Shown here one piece after another: positions 16,706-27,045 of a stretch of DNA of 64,000 bases. The stretch is taken from positions 6,312,794-6,376,793 of the forward strand of contig AP018280.1 in the NCBI GenBank assembly GCA_004296455.1. The letters run 5' to 3'. The number at the start of each line of letters is the position of its first letter. Positions within the stretch are counted from its first letter, which is position 1. Source of the stretch: Calothrix sp. NIES-4101 (GTDB taxonomy: Bacteria; Cyanobacteriota; Cyanobacteriia; Cyanobacteriales; Nostocaceae). The notes under the pieces are model-generated. The model did no database searches and was not told the DNA's origin. It was given only the letters and a program-made list of their open reading frames with translations. The translations under genes and the position numbers were made by a program.

Positions 16706-17686
16706 TTAATCAACCGAACTCAAAGCTCTAGTGTCCCACATCACAACATTATTGTTGTGATGACTTGTATGTTCGTTTACCACTGCCGGTACAAATGTGG
16801 GAAATTGGTGCATTGCAATTAACTTCGCCAAAGTCTTCTTCAATTGGGTTCTGGGTACAATTTCATCCACAAACCCATGCTGGAGTAAATCTTCAGCAGT
16901 TTGGAAATCATCAGGTAATTTTTCCCGCAAAGTTTGCTCAATCACGCGCCGACCAGCAAAACCAATCATTGCTTTCGGTTCTGCAATAATAATATCTCCG
17001 AGCATTGCAAAACTAGCAGTAACACCCCCTGTAGTGGGATTTGTTAACACAGGAATATATAATAAACTCTCATCATGGTGACGTTGTAGTGCTCCCGATA
17101 TTTTCGCCATTTGCATGAGCGAGAGCATACCCTCCTGCATCCGTGCGCCACCCGAAGTACAAATAATTACCACAGCACAACGTCGTTCTGTAGCCTGTTC
17201 GATTAAACGGGTGAGTTTTTCCCCCACAACCGAACCCATACTCGCACCAATAAACCGAAAGTCCATTACACCCAGTGCCACTGGTAAACCTTCAATTTCC
17301 CCCAAACCAGTTTTGACGGCATCAGCCAAACCAGTTTTTTGCTGCATATCCCGCAGACGATCAATGTAGGGTTTGCGATCGCGAAATTGCAAGGGGTCAG
17401 CAGGACGCAAATGCTCATCAATGGCTACCCAAGTATCCGCATCAATCAGTTGCTCGATACGCTCATCACTATCTACCCGGTTGTGATGACCGCATTCGGT
17501 GCAAACCATTTGATTTGCCTTTAAATCTTTTGTATAGGATAATACGCCACACTTAGGGCATTTATGCCACAATCCATCGGCAATTTCACGTTCTTGACGT
17601 TCTGGGGTTGTAGAACCTGATTTTCGTCGATTTGCAAACCAATCTAACAGAGACTTTAAACCGCGTGATTCTTCGTTGTTTGCCAT
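16706..17686 (-). CDS. accD: Acetyl-CoA carboxylase carboxyltransferase subunit beta
   Basis: A 326-residue subunit of the carboxyltransferase that moves carboxyl from carboxybiotin to acetyl-CoA, giving malonyl-CoA for fatty acid synthesis. A four-cysteine zinc ribbon (C43, C46, C62, C65) precedes the crotonase-fold domain with [17 protein letters not shown] and [17 protein letters not shown]. Both are diagnostic. Length is slightly above the usual 300, owing to a short C-terminal tail. The ATG at 17686 is clear. accA is not in the window, in line with scattered acc genes in cyanobacteria. Confidence 0.97.
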   Translation of the reverse strand: MANNEESRGLKSLLDWFANRRKSGSTTPERQEREIADGLWHKCPKCGVLSYTKDLKANQMVCTECGHHNRVDSDERIEQLIDADTWVAIDEHLRPADPLQFRDRKPYIDRLRDMQQKTGLADAVKTGLGEIEGLPVALGVMDFRFIGASMGSVVGEKLTRLIEQATERRCAVVIICTSGGARMQEGMLSLMQMAKISGALQRHHDESLLYIPVLTNPTTGGVTASFAMLGDIIIAEPKAMIGFAGRRVIEQTLREKLPDDFQTAEDLLQHGFVDEIVPRTQLKKTLAKLIAMHQFPTFVPAVVNEHTSHHNNNVVMWDTRALSSVD

Positions 17687-18471
17687 TTTATTTCTTATGC
17701 AAGTGGGTAGTATGTTGTCATTTATCGTTTACCATTTGTCCTGTGTTTAAGACTAGTGACAAATGACCACTGACTGATGACGATTTTTCAAATTAGCCTT
17801 TTAAGCAACTCAGACCATATTTTTCTTCTTTGGTTGCCAGCTTAACGAAAATATGCGATCCAATTCAAGTATCTTCTGTGTTTTCAAGGGAATTATTGAA
17901 CAGTTAACTTAGTCAACAGTAATCGGTAAACAGCTTACATAATCACTTGGGTATAATTTCCCCAGTAATTAATGTTCATACATAATATAATTTTACAGGT
18001 TTAAATCCTTCACCATACACTGTCATCAATAATTACTGTTGGCAACTGTAATACTGTCCATACTGAAATTAAGTCCATACTGAATTAAATTAGCTTTTTC
18101 ATTGTGCTGGCTCGACAAGCGTTATTTAAGCCCCAGACAACGAACATCACCCCAGACACTAAGTTGTTGATTAGCATTAGCCGACAACTAGCGATACTAA
18201 ACATAGGGGTGCTGGCAACTTCGCTTTCCTAAAAAACACGACTTGTAACCTAATACAACCCTGTTGTTGGTTTATTCACTATGTTTGGCTATGCTGATCA
18301 ATAAGCGCTCGTTGTGAAGAGGATAATCCAAGCTACACGATGATACTATCAAAATCTTAAAAATAAATGGGGTAATGAAATTTACAGTTGCGAGGTGTGG
18401 CAAAGTGTGCAGTTAGTAATTCATAATTAATCACTCAGTAACCAACACTTATCGCTTCCCAACATCCTCAT
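17687..18471. other. Intergenic region between accD and pilD
   Basis: About 785 bases without a gene. A stretch around 18110-18240 is less AT-rich than its surroundings and holds a small stem (AGTTGT/ACAACT near 18163-18192) and a repeated CCCCAGACA. This could be part of a structured transcript, but nothing identifies it. No tRNA or known RNA was recognised. Confidence 0.4.
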
Positions 18472-19296
18472 TTATTTGGGAAATAACTCTAAATAACTAG
18501 ATATCAGAATTTCACCACTAAAAAGAGTAATTACTGAACCAAGGGCAAGAAAGGGGCCAAATGGCATTTTCTGCCCCCATTGTGTTTGGGCTTGAGGAGA
18601 TTTTGGGGTAAGCATCATTGCCCCACCTCCAACGACTACACCGATAACACAAGCGATAAAACTAGCTAAAAGTAAATGCTTCCAACCTAACCAAGCACCC
18701 ATCATTGCGGCTAGTTTGGCATCTCCGCCCCCCATTGCTTGCTTGCGAAAGAGAATCGAAGCTGTAAATGCGATCGCATCAAATAACCATATGCCCACAG
18801 CAGCGCCCAATATGGCTAAAAATAAACTATTCGCCCAATTATTAGAATTGATCAAACCAAAAATAGTCTGAAAAATAATTCCTAAAACCAATCCTGATTT
18901 TGTCAGAGGATTGGGTAAAGTCATTGTATCAAAATCAATTAAAGATAAGGCTAGCAACCAACTACAAAAAACCCAATAACCTAGCGTGAGCGGCGAAAAT
19001 TGAAAAACCCCAAAAATTACTAAAAACAATAAACCCGCAGCCAATTCAACCACAGGGTAACGCATGGAAATTTGATTTTGACAAAAACGACAACGCCCTT
19101 TTAACCACAACCATCCCAACACGGGAACGTTGTCATAAGCTTTGAGTTGATTTAAGCAGTGCGGACATCGCGAAGGCGGGAAAAGAACCGACAAACCAGC
19201 CGGCACCCGATACACAACTACATTTATAAAACTACCAATTGATGCTCCCAAGGCAAAGACAACAAAGTTTGCTGGGATTAACATCCAAATATCCAT
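18472..19296 (-). CDS. pilD: Prepilin peptidase (type 4 leader peptidase)
   Basis: A 274-residue polytopic aspartic protease of family A24 that cleaves and methylates type IV prepilins. The cytoplasmic zinc loop has C44, C47, C69 and C72 (CPHC and CRFC). The two catalytic Asp motifs are visible as SLIDFDTMTLPNPLT and GGGDAKLAAMMGAW. About eight hydrophobic segments follow the expected pattern. It would serve pilus-based motility and natural competence. Identification is firm. It stands alone with no other pil genes nearby. Confidence 0.94.
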   Translation of the reverse strand: MDIWMLIPANFVVFALGASIGSFINVVVYRVPAGLSVLFPPSRCPHCLNQLKAYDNVPVLGWLWLKGRCRFCQNQISMRYPVVELAAGLLFLVIFGVFQFSPLTLGYWVFCSWLLALSLIDFDTMTLPNPLTKSGLVLGIIFQTIFGLINSNNWANSLFLAILGAAVGIWLFDAIAFTASILFRKQAMGGGDAKLAAMMGAWLGWKHLLLASFIACVIGVVVGGGAMMLTPKSPQAQTQWGQKMPFGPFLALGSVITLFSGEILISSYLELFPK

Positions 19297-19473
19297 AGAT
19301 TAATCAGTCATTTGTCTTTAGTCCTGTGTCATTTTTAATTTGTTATGTACAATTTGTCACTTGTATTCTGGGCAAACACAAAAAACTAAATCGCTAAATA
19401 ACTAATAACCAATAAATTGCGTCATGGAAACTATGGTCTAACAAATATTAACTATTCGCTAATACCTAATTCC

Positions 19474-19734
19474 TTAATACATACATGACTCAATTTGGCT
19501 CAAAGGTACAAAACACTCTTCAGGTAACAAAGCTGGATTGTGGATAAAAATTACTTTACCGCGATGGTTAGAACGGTTAATAGCCACCCCCGCAGCATTG
19601 CCAGTAACTTCAGGATGCACTTCACAATAGGTATGGTAAATTTGTCCAGCGGCTCTGATGAGGGCAGGGTCAATCAAAGCTGGCTGGGAACGGATATTGG
19701 TATAGTTTTCGGGTTCTTGTCTTAAAGCGTACAC
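19474..19734 (-). CDS. Conserved small cyanobacterial protein, 86 aa
   Basis: A compact mixed-polarity protein starting with GTG (VYALRQEPENYTNIRSQPAL). It has no membrane segment. The central EVTGNAAGVAINRSNHRGKV looks like a folded beta-rich core. I cannot name the family. The even amino-acid composition and lack of a better competing frame support it being real. It lies between pilD and leuB on the same strand, but a terminator separates it from leuB. Confidence 0.65.
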   Translation of the reverse strand: MYALRQEPENYTNIRSQPALIDPALIRAAGQIYHTYCEVHPEVTGNAAGVAINRSNHRGKVIFIHNPALLPEECFVPLSQIESCMY

Positions 19735-19831
19735 AGTTTACTGTTGTTGTATTTAAGTTGATGTTTTCTCAGTTTATCCAAATCCTTTTTGTGGCGATAC
19801 TCCCATAAGGAATGACTATCACTATCTACAC

Positions 19832-19852
19832 AAAAAGGTTCGTAGCCGAACC
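19832..19852 (-). terminator. Rho-independent terminator of leuB
   Basis: On the minus strand GGTTCG-loop-CGAACC is followed by five T, 22 bases after the leuB stop. Stem 6 bp, loop 4 bases. Confidence 0.85.
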
Positions 19853-19874
19853 ACAACGTAGATTTATCATGCCT

Positions 19875-20963
19875 TTATTCCTCTTCCAAGGTTTGAATTA
19901 GCGCATCGCCCATCGCGCGACACCCTAAAAGAGTCATACCTGGAGACATGATATCTCCTGTACGTAAGCCACGCTGTAAGATTAGCGATACCGCTTTTTC
20001 AACATGGTCTGCGGCAGTAGCTTGATTTAAGCCGTATCTTAACATCATTGCAGCACTTAATACCTGTGCCAAAGGATTAGCTTGATCAAGTCCGGCAATA
20101 TCTGGCGCGGAACCGTGGACAGGTTCATAAACTCCAGGACCGGATGCACCCAAACTTGCTGATGGTAACATACCAATACTACCTGTCAACATTGCGGCAG
20201 CATCGGAAAGGATATCACCAAATAGGTTTCCGGTAGCAATAGTGTCGAACTGTTTGGGGGCACGAACTAGTTGCATGGCGGCATTATCAACATACATATG
20301 GGAAAGTTCAACATCTGGATATTCTTTACCAAGTTCGGTAATCCGACTTCTCCAGAGTTGCGACACATCCAAAACATTTGCTTTATCTACAGAACAAAGT
20401 TTGCCGGTGCGTTTTTGGGCTGCGGCAAAGGCAACTCTACCAATGCGCTCAATTTCTGACTCGGTGTAAGCCATGGTGTTGACACCGCGTTTTTCACCTG
20501 TTTCCGTCGTGAAAATGCCCCTAGGCTTGCCGAAGTAGATACCACCTGTGAGTTCGCGCACGACCATAATATCAACGCCAGTAACGACCTCTTTTTTCAA
20601 AGTCGAAGCATCGATTAATTCTGGGATAATTTTCGCCGGACGCAAGTTAGCAAATAATTCCAAACCAGCCCGTAGTCCGAGTAAACCACCTTCAGGACGT
20701 TGATTAGGGGGGAGAGAATCCCATTTGTAACCACCAATAGCTGCTAATAAAACGGCATCGCTATTGCGGCACATTTCAAGAGTTGCAGCAGGCAAAGGTT
20801 CACCACTGGCATCAATGGCAGCACCACCAATCGGTGCTTCTTGAAAATTAAATCCAATATCAAACTTTTTCCCTACGACTTTAAGCACGTCTACGGCAAC
20901 ATTCATAATTTCGGGACCGATGCCATCGCCAGGTAGAAGGGTAATGCGGAATTGCTGCGTCAT
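19875..20963 (-). CDS. leuB: 3-isopropylmalate dehydrogenase
   Basis: A 362-residue NAD-dependent oxidative decarboxylase, third step of leucine synthesis. The GDGIGPEI start, the substrate loop [15 protein letters not shown] and the NAD-binding [12 protein letters not shown] with [12 protein letters not shown] are all present and in order. Length is standard. It is monocistronic here: a terminator follows, and the upstream DedA gene is 178 bases away. leuA, leuC and leuD are not in the window. Confidence 0.97.
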   Translation of the reverse strand: MTQQFRITLLPGDGIGPEIMNVAVDVLKVVGKKFDIGFNFQEAPIGGAAIDASGEPLPAATLEMCRNSDAVLLAAIGGYKWDSLPPNQRPEGGLLGLRAGLELFANLRPAKIIPELIDASTLKKEVVTGVDIMVVRELTGGIYFGKPRGIFTTETGEKRGVNTMAYTESEIERIGRVAFAAAQKRTGKLCSVDKANVLDVSQLWRSRITELGKEYPDVELSHMYVDNAAMQLVRAPKQFDTIATGNLFGDILSDAAAMLTGSIGMLPSASLGASGPGVYEPVHGSAPDIAGLDQANPLAQVLSAAMMLRYGLNQATAADHVEKAVSLILQRGLRTGDIMSPGMTLLGCRAMGDALIQTLEEE

Positions 20964-21141
20964 AGGGGATAAGGATGATATTAATAAACCAACAAATTAA
21001 ATATCATACCTAGGAAAATGCACATTTTTTCGATGCGGGTACAAGAAAATCAATGTTTGTTAGCACGATTTTCCTGAATTATATGGATTACCGATGGTAG
21101 TAAAGAAATACAGCAGATTCGATGTTTATGAGGTACAGCAC

Positions 21142-21714
21142 TCAATCAAAATTCAAAGGCTTAAACGCTAACCTGAAATTTGTGTACCTCACGTACCTCA
21201 AAAGTGCTGTAATAATAACTAATCCAATGATTGGTAATAGATATTTATCTACTTGTTCTGCTGGTAACAGATTACCTAAAAAATAGCCTAACAAAGTAAC
21301 ACCACATGTCCAAATTAAACCACCAACTAAATTATAGGACATGAATATTTGGTATTTCATCGCACCAACACCGGCAATAATTGGTGCGAAAGTGCGGACT
21401 ATGGGTACAAATCTAGCTAATACTATAGTTTTTTTGCCATGCTTTTGGTAAAATTTCTGAGTTCTCTGCAAATATTCTTTTTTGAAAAATCTCGACTCTT
21501 CTTTTTGAAATAGCCTGCGTCCGAAACGGGAACCTGTCAAATAACCGACATTATCACCCAGTACAGCACAGATAAAACAACCAATTATTAAAACCCAAAT
21601 ATTCAGTAAATGTTGTGAAGCGGCGAAACCTGCCGCAACGAGTAAACTATCTCCTGGGAGCAACAAGCCAATCAGTAATCCTGATTCAGCAAAAATAATT
21701 CCCCATATCGCCAA
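21142..21714 (-). CDS. DedA family membrane protein
   Basis: A DedA/Tvp38-type protein with about five hydrophobic segments and the family motif ESGLLIGLLLPGDSLL. FARFVPIVRTFAPIIAGVG matches the conserved F/xRxxPxxR region. DedA proteins act as lipid scramblases/flippases that recycle the undecaprenyl carrier or phospholipids. The start is uncertain. The listed TTG at 21714 lies inside what is normally the first helix. Eighteen codons upstream, at 21768, an ATT (then TSFDVQALVKILGYF) sits where the family usually begins, so the real protein is probably longer and may use a rare ATT start. Confidence 0.85.
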   Translation of the reverse strand: MAIWGIIFAESGLLIGLLLPGDSLLVAAGFAASQHLLNIWVLIIGCFICAVLGDNVGYLTGSRFGRRLFQKEESRFFKKEYLQRTQKFYQKHGKKTIVLARFVPIVRTFAPIIAGVGAMKYQIFMSYNLVGGLIWTCGVTLLGYFLGNLLPAEQVDKYLLPIIGLVIITALLRYVRYTNFRLAFKPLNFD

Positions 21715-21864
21715 ATAGCTAAAGTAACCTAGAATTTTTACCAGTGCTTGAACATCAAAGGACGTAATGTTTTAGCTAAATTTAATTGCAGAATATGCAT
21801 AAGATATCTTACAGTTTGTAAATTTTCTGGATCAAAAATAAAAATTAAGTTTAGCGGATAGGAA

Positions 21865-22647
21865 ATGCAAAGATACTTGAAAGTGCTAGGACTATTCTGG
21901 AGTGCTGCGATCGCGGCGGAAATGGAGTACAGAGTCAATTTTATCCTGGCAACACTCAGTAGTATTGGTAACTTGGCTGGAAGTTTATTTGGTTTATTCC
22001 TCTTTTACCGCAAAGGATATACATTCGCTGGTTGGTCATGGACAGAAGCATTATTAGTTGTCGGTATTTTTACGCTTCTCCAAGGATTTTCAGCAACATT
22101 TTTAGCACCAAATCTGAACCGGATAGTGCGCCATGTTCAAGAAGGTACTCTGGATTTTGTGCTACTCAAACCAATCAAAAGTCAGTTTTGGTTATCTGTT
22201 CATACCCTTTCACCTTGGGGACTACCAGATTTAATTTTTGGTGGAGTCACAATTGCCTATGCAGGTATCAGGCTCGGATTGGGGATTAATAATTATTTAA
22301 TTAGCTTGATCCCTCTGGGATTTGGGTTAATAGTACTTTACAGCCTATGGTTTATGCTGGGCGCTACGAGTATTTGGTTTGTGAAAATTTACAATGTGAC
22401 TGAAGTATTGCGCGGATTACTGGAAGCTGGTAGATATCCAATGATTGCCTATCCAACAGCATTTAGATTTTTCTTCACTTTCGTGATTCCTGTGGCGTTT
22501 TTGACGACAGTTCCAGCTGAAGCAATGCTAGGTAGAAGTCAAAGCATATGGTTTGTAGGTGCAGCTTTATTGGCTGTAATCTTGTTTTTATTTACATCCT
22601 GGTTTTGGCGTTTTGCACTGCGATTTTACACCAGTGCTTCTAGTTAG
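21865..22647 (+). CDS. ABC-2 type transporter permease
   Basis: A 260-residue integral membrane protein with about six helices, of the COG3694 ABC-2 permease family. The cytoplasmic VQEGTLDFVLLKPI segment is a family hallmark. These usually pair with a second permease and an ATP-binding protein for export. Neither is adjacent here, so the partners must be elsewhere. The substrate is unknown. A CPBP protease gene begins two bases after the stop, implying translational coupling. Confidence 0.85.
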   Translation: MQRYLKVLGLFWSAAIAAEMEYRVNFILATLSSIGNLAGSLFGLFLFYRKGYTFAGWSWTEALLVVGIFTLLQGFSATFLAPNLNRIVRHVQEGTLDFVLLKPIKSQFWLSVHTLSPWGLPDLIFGGVTIAYAGIRLGLGINNYLISLIPLGFGLIVLYSLWFMLGATSIWFVKIYNVTEVLRGLLEAGRYPMIAYPTAFRFFFTFVIPVAFLTTVPAEAMLGRSQSIWFVGAALLAVILFLFTSWFWRFALRFYTSASS

Positions 22648-22649
22648 GG

Positions 22650-23582
22650 ATGAATTTTTCGAGTCCATATAAAATAATTAAATATATGAGTCAAAGTTAT
22701 TTAGAAATAGCCCAACAAGGTAAAAATAATTGGTGGCGCTACTTGTTAGGAATAATTTTAATTTTCTCCTTCTGGTTGATTATTGGTAGCATTGTCACTG
22801 CCATTTTTGTTGGAATTATTTTTAGGTTGCGTGGTTTGCCACTTGCAGATGTAGAACAGCAATTTGAAGGATTTATCAAGAGTGCTTCGCTAGATTCTTT
22901 TATCGCCATTAATCTCCAGTTTATCTTTTTTGCTATAGGTACATTTCTCGCAGTCAAATTAATTCACCAGCGAAAATTTTTGAGTTTAGTGAGTGCTGAA
23001 TCAAAAATTAACTGGAAACGCTTATTTGCTGGATTTGGAGTCTGGTTTTTACTACAAGCTATTTTAATTGCGATCGGATTAATTACCGATCCCCAAAATT
23101 ATCGATTTACTTTTAACCCCTCTCAGTGGTTCCCACTTTTAATTGCGGCACTAATTCTCACCCCAATTCAAACTTCCAGCGAGGAATTATTTTTTCGTGG
23201 TTATTTAATTCAGGGTTTAAGCTGCATCACTAAAAATAAATTTTTGTTAATAGTAATTACTGGTCTATTATTCATGTTTCCCCACCTTTTAAATCCAGAA
23301 GTTAAACGGGGAGCAATATTAATGGCAATCTACTATTTCAGTTTTGGTGCACTTGCCACTTTTGTCACTCTTAAAGATAACCGCCTGGAACTTCCTTTAG
23401 GAATTCATGCGGCAAATAATCTCAGTTTAATTTTTATCAATACTGAAGATTCAGTAATCCCCACATCAGCAATCTGGACGGTAAAACAAACAAGTCATCC
23501 AGGATTAGATTTGTCAATATTTCTGATTCAAAGTGCAATTTTTTACTACATCTTCTTTGGTAGAAAACAAAATCTCAGTTAG
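22650..23582 (+). CDS. CPBP family intramembrane glutamic endopeptidase
   Basis: A 310-residue polytopic protein of the CAAX protease/bacteriocin-processing (Abi) family. Motif 1, EELFFRGY, has E178, E179 and R183, and further His-containing motifs are FPHLLNPE and LGIHAANN. These are the expected catalytic residues of Rce1-type proteases. Many cyanobacterial members have no known substrate. The ATG at 22650 is listed. A second in-frame ATG at 22686 (MSQSYLEIAQQ) is also plausible. It is probably co-transcribed with the preceding permease. Confidence 0.87.
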   Translation: MNFSSPYKIIKYMSQSYLEIAQQGKNNWWRYLLGIILIFSFWLIIGSIVTAIFVGIIFRLRGLPLADVEQQFEGFIKSASLDSFIAINLQFIFFAIGTFLAVKLIHQRKFLSLVSAESKINWKRLFAGFGVWFLLQAILIAIGLITDPQNYRFTFNPSQWFPLLIAALILTPIQTSSEELFFRGYLIQGLSCITKNKFLLIVITGLLFMFPHLLNPEVKRGAILMAIYYFSFGALATFVTLKDNRLELPLGIHAANNLSLIFINTEDSVIPTSAIWTVKQTSHPGLDLSIFLIQSAIFYYIFFGRKQNLS

Positions 23583-24018
23583 CTCTCATTTCATGGCCGG
23601 TTGAATACTTATTATTAAGACTCACACGGAGATTTAGAGACGGGGGGAAGCGGAGAAATTTTAATTGTAAGCCTCCGACTAGGTGCGTTTTTTCGCCGCT
23701 AGCAACAAATGAAACAAACACATTTTTATTGTTTGGCTTTGAAATGTGTTAGTTAGAAGTCAGTACGGTTCAGTTCAAGTGATCAGTCAATCGATTTGTT
23801 GAGAACCAAGATTTGGGGGATTCTCCCCCAAACCCCCAAGCCCCCTCCAAAAAAGTTGATCTGTTTTATTCGCAGTAATTGATTTGATTCTTAACTGAAC
23901 TGTATTGAGTTAGAAGTAATTAGCCGAACACGATCTCAAATGCATCAAAATTCAGATGAAAATTCAAGGACAGGAGGATTTCACCTGTCCTTGAATAATT
24001 CCAAATTTGAATAATCTC
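23583..24018. other. Intergenic region with repeats
   Basis: It holds copy 2 of the 72-bp dispersed repeat (23599-23670) and a G/C-rich stretch around 23815-23852 where GGGGGATTCTCCCCC can fold into a short hairpin followed by C-runs. Such C-run elements are common cyanobacterial intergenic repeats. A partial hairpin flanks the 3' end of the S1 gene near 23965-24000. Both neighbouring genes end here. Confidence 0.5.
23599..23670. repeat. Dispersed intergenic repeat, copy 2
   Basis: It aligns with 4041-4113 over the full length with scattered substitutions. Both copies lie just downstream of a plus-strand gene. Confidence 0.6.
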
Positions 24019-24921
24019 TTACTCAGCCGTTTTATTCTTGGCTCTTTCGGCACGCGCTTCGGCTGAAGTCATTACCTCTTCCATATTTTCAATTAATTCC
24101 CCAGGGAAGTTTTCTAATATTCGTGTTGACAAGGCAACTCTGCCTTTCCCTTCGTCAATATCGATAATTACTGCTTTAATATGTTGACCCATTTGGAAAA
24201 CTTTTTCGAGATTATCGATAAATTTTTGGGTTACTTGCTTAATATGAAGTAAAGCACTAACACCATTTAAATCAACAAATATACCAAAGGGTTTGATACC
24301 TGTTACTTTCCCTTCTACAAGTTGACCAATTTCTAACATACTGAAACTAGCCGAGCGAGTCGCTAAACGTTGCGATAATATCAAGCGCTTATTGCTAGAA
24401 TCAACTTCCAAAATACCTGTAGTAAAAGTTTGTCCTTTTAACCCTTCTAAATTATCACGCTCAATCAGGTGCGATCGCGGAATAAACCCCCGCAAACCAA
24501 AGACTTCGACATTGACACCACCTTTATTTGCGCCAATTACCTTCGCTTGCACAGTTTGGCTGCCTTCCTGCATTTGTGCAAGTCTTTCCCAGATGTGGCG
24601 AATTTCTAACTGTCTGCGGGAAAGTGTAACTTGTCCTTCTGCATCCTGTTCACGGATAATCACGAACTCTAATGGTTCGTTGAGCGGTAACACCTCTGAC
24701 AAATTGATAATTGTTCTCAAAGAAGCCTCATCGCGTGGCAAAAAAGCCGATGCTTTACCGCCAATATCTACAAATGCACCATCGTGATCGATTTGGAAAA
24801 CTTTACCATTTACCACTTGTCCTTTTTGGAATTGGTAATCGTGTTTTTCCAAAGCCTTAGCAAAATCGTCCATTGTAAATGACGAATCGGCTTTTTGAGA
24901 AAGTTTAGCTTCTGAATCCAT
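24019..24921 (-). CDS. rpsA: S1 RNA-binding domain protein, ribosomal protein bS1-type
   Basis: A 300-residue protein with three S1 (OB-fold) repeats at about residues 32-100, 118-185 and 200-270, seen in GQVVNGKVFQIDHDGAFVDI, VQAKVIGANKGGVNVEVFGL and VEGKVTGIKPFGIFVDLNG. Cyanobacterial bS1 proteins are shorter than the six-repeat enterobacterial form. Three repeats fit, and the protein would help bind mRNA to the 30S subunit. Cyanobacteria carry two or more such genes, so this may be the rps1b-like paralogue rather than the main one. The C-terminus is charged. Confidence 0.88.
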   Translation of the reverse strand: MDSEAKLSQKADSSFTMDDFAKALEKHDYQFQKGQVVNGKVFQIDHDGAFVDIGGKASAFLPRDEASLRTIINLSEVLPLNEPLEFVIIREQDAEGQVTLSRRQLEIRHIWERLAQMQEGSQTVQAKVIGANKGGVNVEVFGLRGFIPRSHLIERDNLEGLKGQTFTTGILEVDSSNKRLILSQRLATRSASFSMLEIGQLVEGKVTGIKPFGIFVDLNGVSALLHIKQVTQKFIDNLEKVFQMGQHIKAVIIDIDEGKGRVALSTRILENFPGELIENMEEVMTSAEARAERAKNKTAE

Positions 24922-25079
24922 GACTTTTGAATTTAATATTGATATTGAGTGGATGGTTATTAGTTATTGATGATTAGTTAATTTATTGGGGATATTAATG
25001 GGGATAGTAGGTGACAATTTAACTTACTAGCTATTGACCTCTAAACCATTAATTATTATTAACTATGGTCTCTGACCGA

Positions 25080-25841
25080 TTAACCATCACCCACGTTCCT
25101 AAGTTGTTCTACAAAGAGTTGTTTGGCTTTTTCCCAAGCATCACTAGCAGCTACTGGATTATAACTGGCGCGATGGTCGCAGAAAAATCCGTGTTCAGCT
25201 CCATCGTAGCGAAAGACACGATGGGGAATCTGATATTTTTGCAATTCCGCTTCGATTTGGTTAACTTCTGCCACCGGAATGCTGGCATCTTCCATCCCAA
25301 AGAAAGCATATAACGTCCCAGAAATATTTGGAGTCCGGGAAAGAGTCGGATTACCCCCTCCTGGTGTAGCGCTGGTAATACGTGCGCCATAAAATGAAGC
25401 AGTTGCTTGAATATCTGGTAAAGTAGCGGCAAGATATGCCACATGACCCCCAAAGCAAAAACCGATACAACCAAATCCATCTTGTTTGACATTTGGTCGA
25501 GTTTTTAAGTAATTAATCGCAGCTTGGATGTCGCTGAGGAGTTGCTGCGCTTGAGTTTGTCCCCAAGCATATTCCCTACCGACTTCTACATCGGCTGGGG
25601 TATAACCAGTTTCAAATCCAGGGGCTTGACGCTCAAAAAGCGTTGGTGCAATTGCTACATATCCCTCGCTGGCAATACGTTCGGAGACTTGACGAATGTG
25701 CGCGTTGACACCAAAAATTTCTTGTAACACGACTATACCTGGGTAAATACCAGGTGCTTGAGGTTGTGCCAGGTATGCTGGGATTGTTAATTCATCTTGC
25801 GAAACTTTAATGGTTGAAGTATCGATTGCACTGTCTGTCAT
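25080..25841 (-). CDS. Dienelactone hydrolase family protein
   Basis: A 253-residue alpha/beta hydrolase. The nucleophile elbow is GFCFGG with C129 in place of the usual serine, as in dienelactone hydrolases. The supporting E41 (QEIFG), an Asp in GMEDASIP and the His of AEHGFFC complete the expected active site. The role in a cyanobacterium is unclear; such enzymes often act on small lactones or esters. It lies upstream of the S1 gene on the same strand, with a 158-base gap, and diverges from the GntR regulator. Confidence 0.9.
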   Translation of the reverse strand: MTDSAIDTSTIKVSQDELTIPAYLAQPQAPGIYPGIVVLQEIFGVNAHIRQVSERIASEGYVAIAPTLFERQAPGFETGYTPADVEVGREYAWGQTQAQQLLSDIQAAINYLKTRPNVKQDGFGCIGFCFGGHVAYLAATLPDIQATASFYGARITSATPGGGNPTLSRTPNISGTLYAFFGMEDASIPVAEVNQIEAELQKYQIPHRVFRYDGAEHGFFCDHRASYNPVAASDAWEKAKQLFVEQLRNVGDG

Positions 25842-26058
25842 AATAGTTTTTACTAGTACCGTGTGCTTATTAAATGCATAGTTATGCCAGTTATTCAGGG
25901 TTATCTCATGAAATTAGCAGTTTCCAGCACTTAGTGCCTAGAAATTTAGACTAGAACCATTCAAGGTATGGATGAAATACTTGACAAATATTTGACCAAT
26001 AGTACATGAAACCGCTACGCGATCGCACAACGCTACTAGTCTCTAGGAGTACAGCTTA

Positions 26059-27045
26059 ATGATTCAATTCCGCATTCAGCCTGATAGTGAAATACCCGCA
26101 TCAAATCAGTTATTTAACCAAATTCGCTTTGCGATCGCATCTCGGCAATATCCACCTGGATATAAGTTGCCAAGTACTCGCGCTTTAGCAATGCAAACTG
26201 GCTTACACCGCAATACTATCAGTAAAGTTTACCGCCAACTCGAAGAAGATGGTTTTGTCGAAAGTTTAGCTGGTTCAGGTATTTACGTTCGCGCCCAGGG
26301 GCATGAAGGTGGTAGTCGTTTGCGTTCTCCGATACTTGAACAGTATCCGCAAGCCTATAAAGTTGTGCAGCAAGCGCTGGATGATTTGCTCTCCCAAGGT
26401 TGTACTCTTTCCCAAGCTCGGGAGATATTTTTAGCTGAAATCGATTGGCGGTTACGATGTAGCGCTAGGGTACTGGTAGCTGTGCCGAAGCAGGATATTG
26501 GTGCGGGTGAGTTGATGATGGATGAACTCGAACAAGCCTTAAAAATTCCTGTCCAACTAGTGGCAACTGAAGAATTGGCTTCGGTATTAGAACAAACATC
26601 ATCGGCTACGGTTGTTACGAGTCGGTATTTTATTAATGATGTGGAGGCGATCGCTGCTCCTAAGGCTGTGCGGGTAATACCTTTGGATATACATGATTAT
26701 GCGAAGGAAATTGCTATTGTCAAAGGTTTGCCGAAGGATAGCTGTATCGGAATTGTCAGCGTTAGTTCTGGTATTCTTCGGGCTACGGAAGTAATTATCC
26801 ACGGGATTCGCGGTGATGAACTGTTAGTGATGACATCACAGCCCAAAGATACATATAAATTGCACGCAATTGTCAAGCGAGCGCATATGATTTTTTGTAG
26901 TGACCAAAGTAGTTTTGCCGCAGTTCAAGGTGCGGTTCAGGTGGTGGTAGATGATATTATCCGTCCGCCAAAGTTGGTTCGCAGTGATAATTATATTGGT
27001 GAAAAATCAATTGGTTTATTACGGCGCGAATTAGGTTTGGGCTAA
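26059..27045 (+). CDS. GntR family transcriptional regulator
   Basis: A 328-residue protein. Residues about 10-75 form the GntR winged helix (IASRQYPPGYKLPSTRALAM, then HRNTISKVYRQLEEDGFVES). A long C-terminal region follows that is not an aminotransferase domain. It looks like a distinct effector module, with a VVTSRYFIN and VKGLPKDSCIGIVSVSSGIL core. The same type is seen in cyanobacterial YtrA-like or PLP-independent members. It diverges from the dienelactone hydrolase gene, which it might regulate, though no operator was identified. Confidence 0.85.
   Translation: MIQFRIQPDSEIPASNQLFNQIRFAIASRQYPPGYKLPSTRALAMQTGLHRNTISKVYRQLEEDGFVESLAGSGIYVRAQGHEGGSRLRSPILEQYPQAYKVVQQALDDLLSQGCTLSQAREIFLAEIDWRLRCSARVLVAVPKQDIGAGELMMDELEQALKIPVQLVATEELASVLEQTSSATVVTSRYFINDVEAIAAPKAVRVIPLDIHDYAKEIAIVKGLPKDSCIGIVSVSSGILRATEVIIHGIRGDELLVMTSQPKDTYKLHAIVKRAHMIFCSDQSSFAAVQGAVQVVVDDIIRPPKLVRSDNYIGEKSIGLLRRELGLG

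Noticed and set aside
18110-18240. Possible 6S, tmRNA or other known structured RNA in the accD-pilD gap
   Set aside because: No diagnostic sequence of those RNAs could be matched, and the stem found is short.
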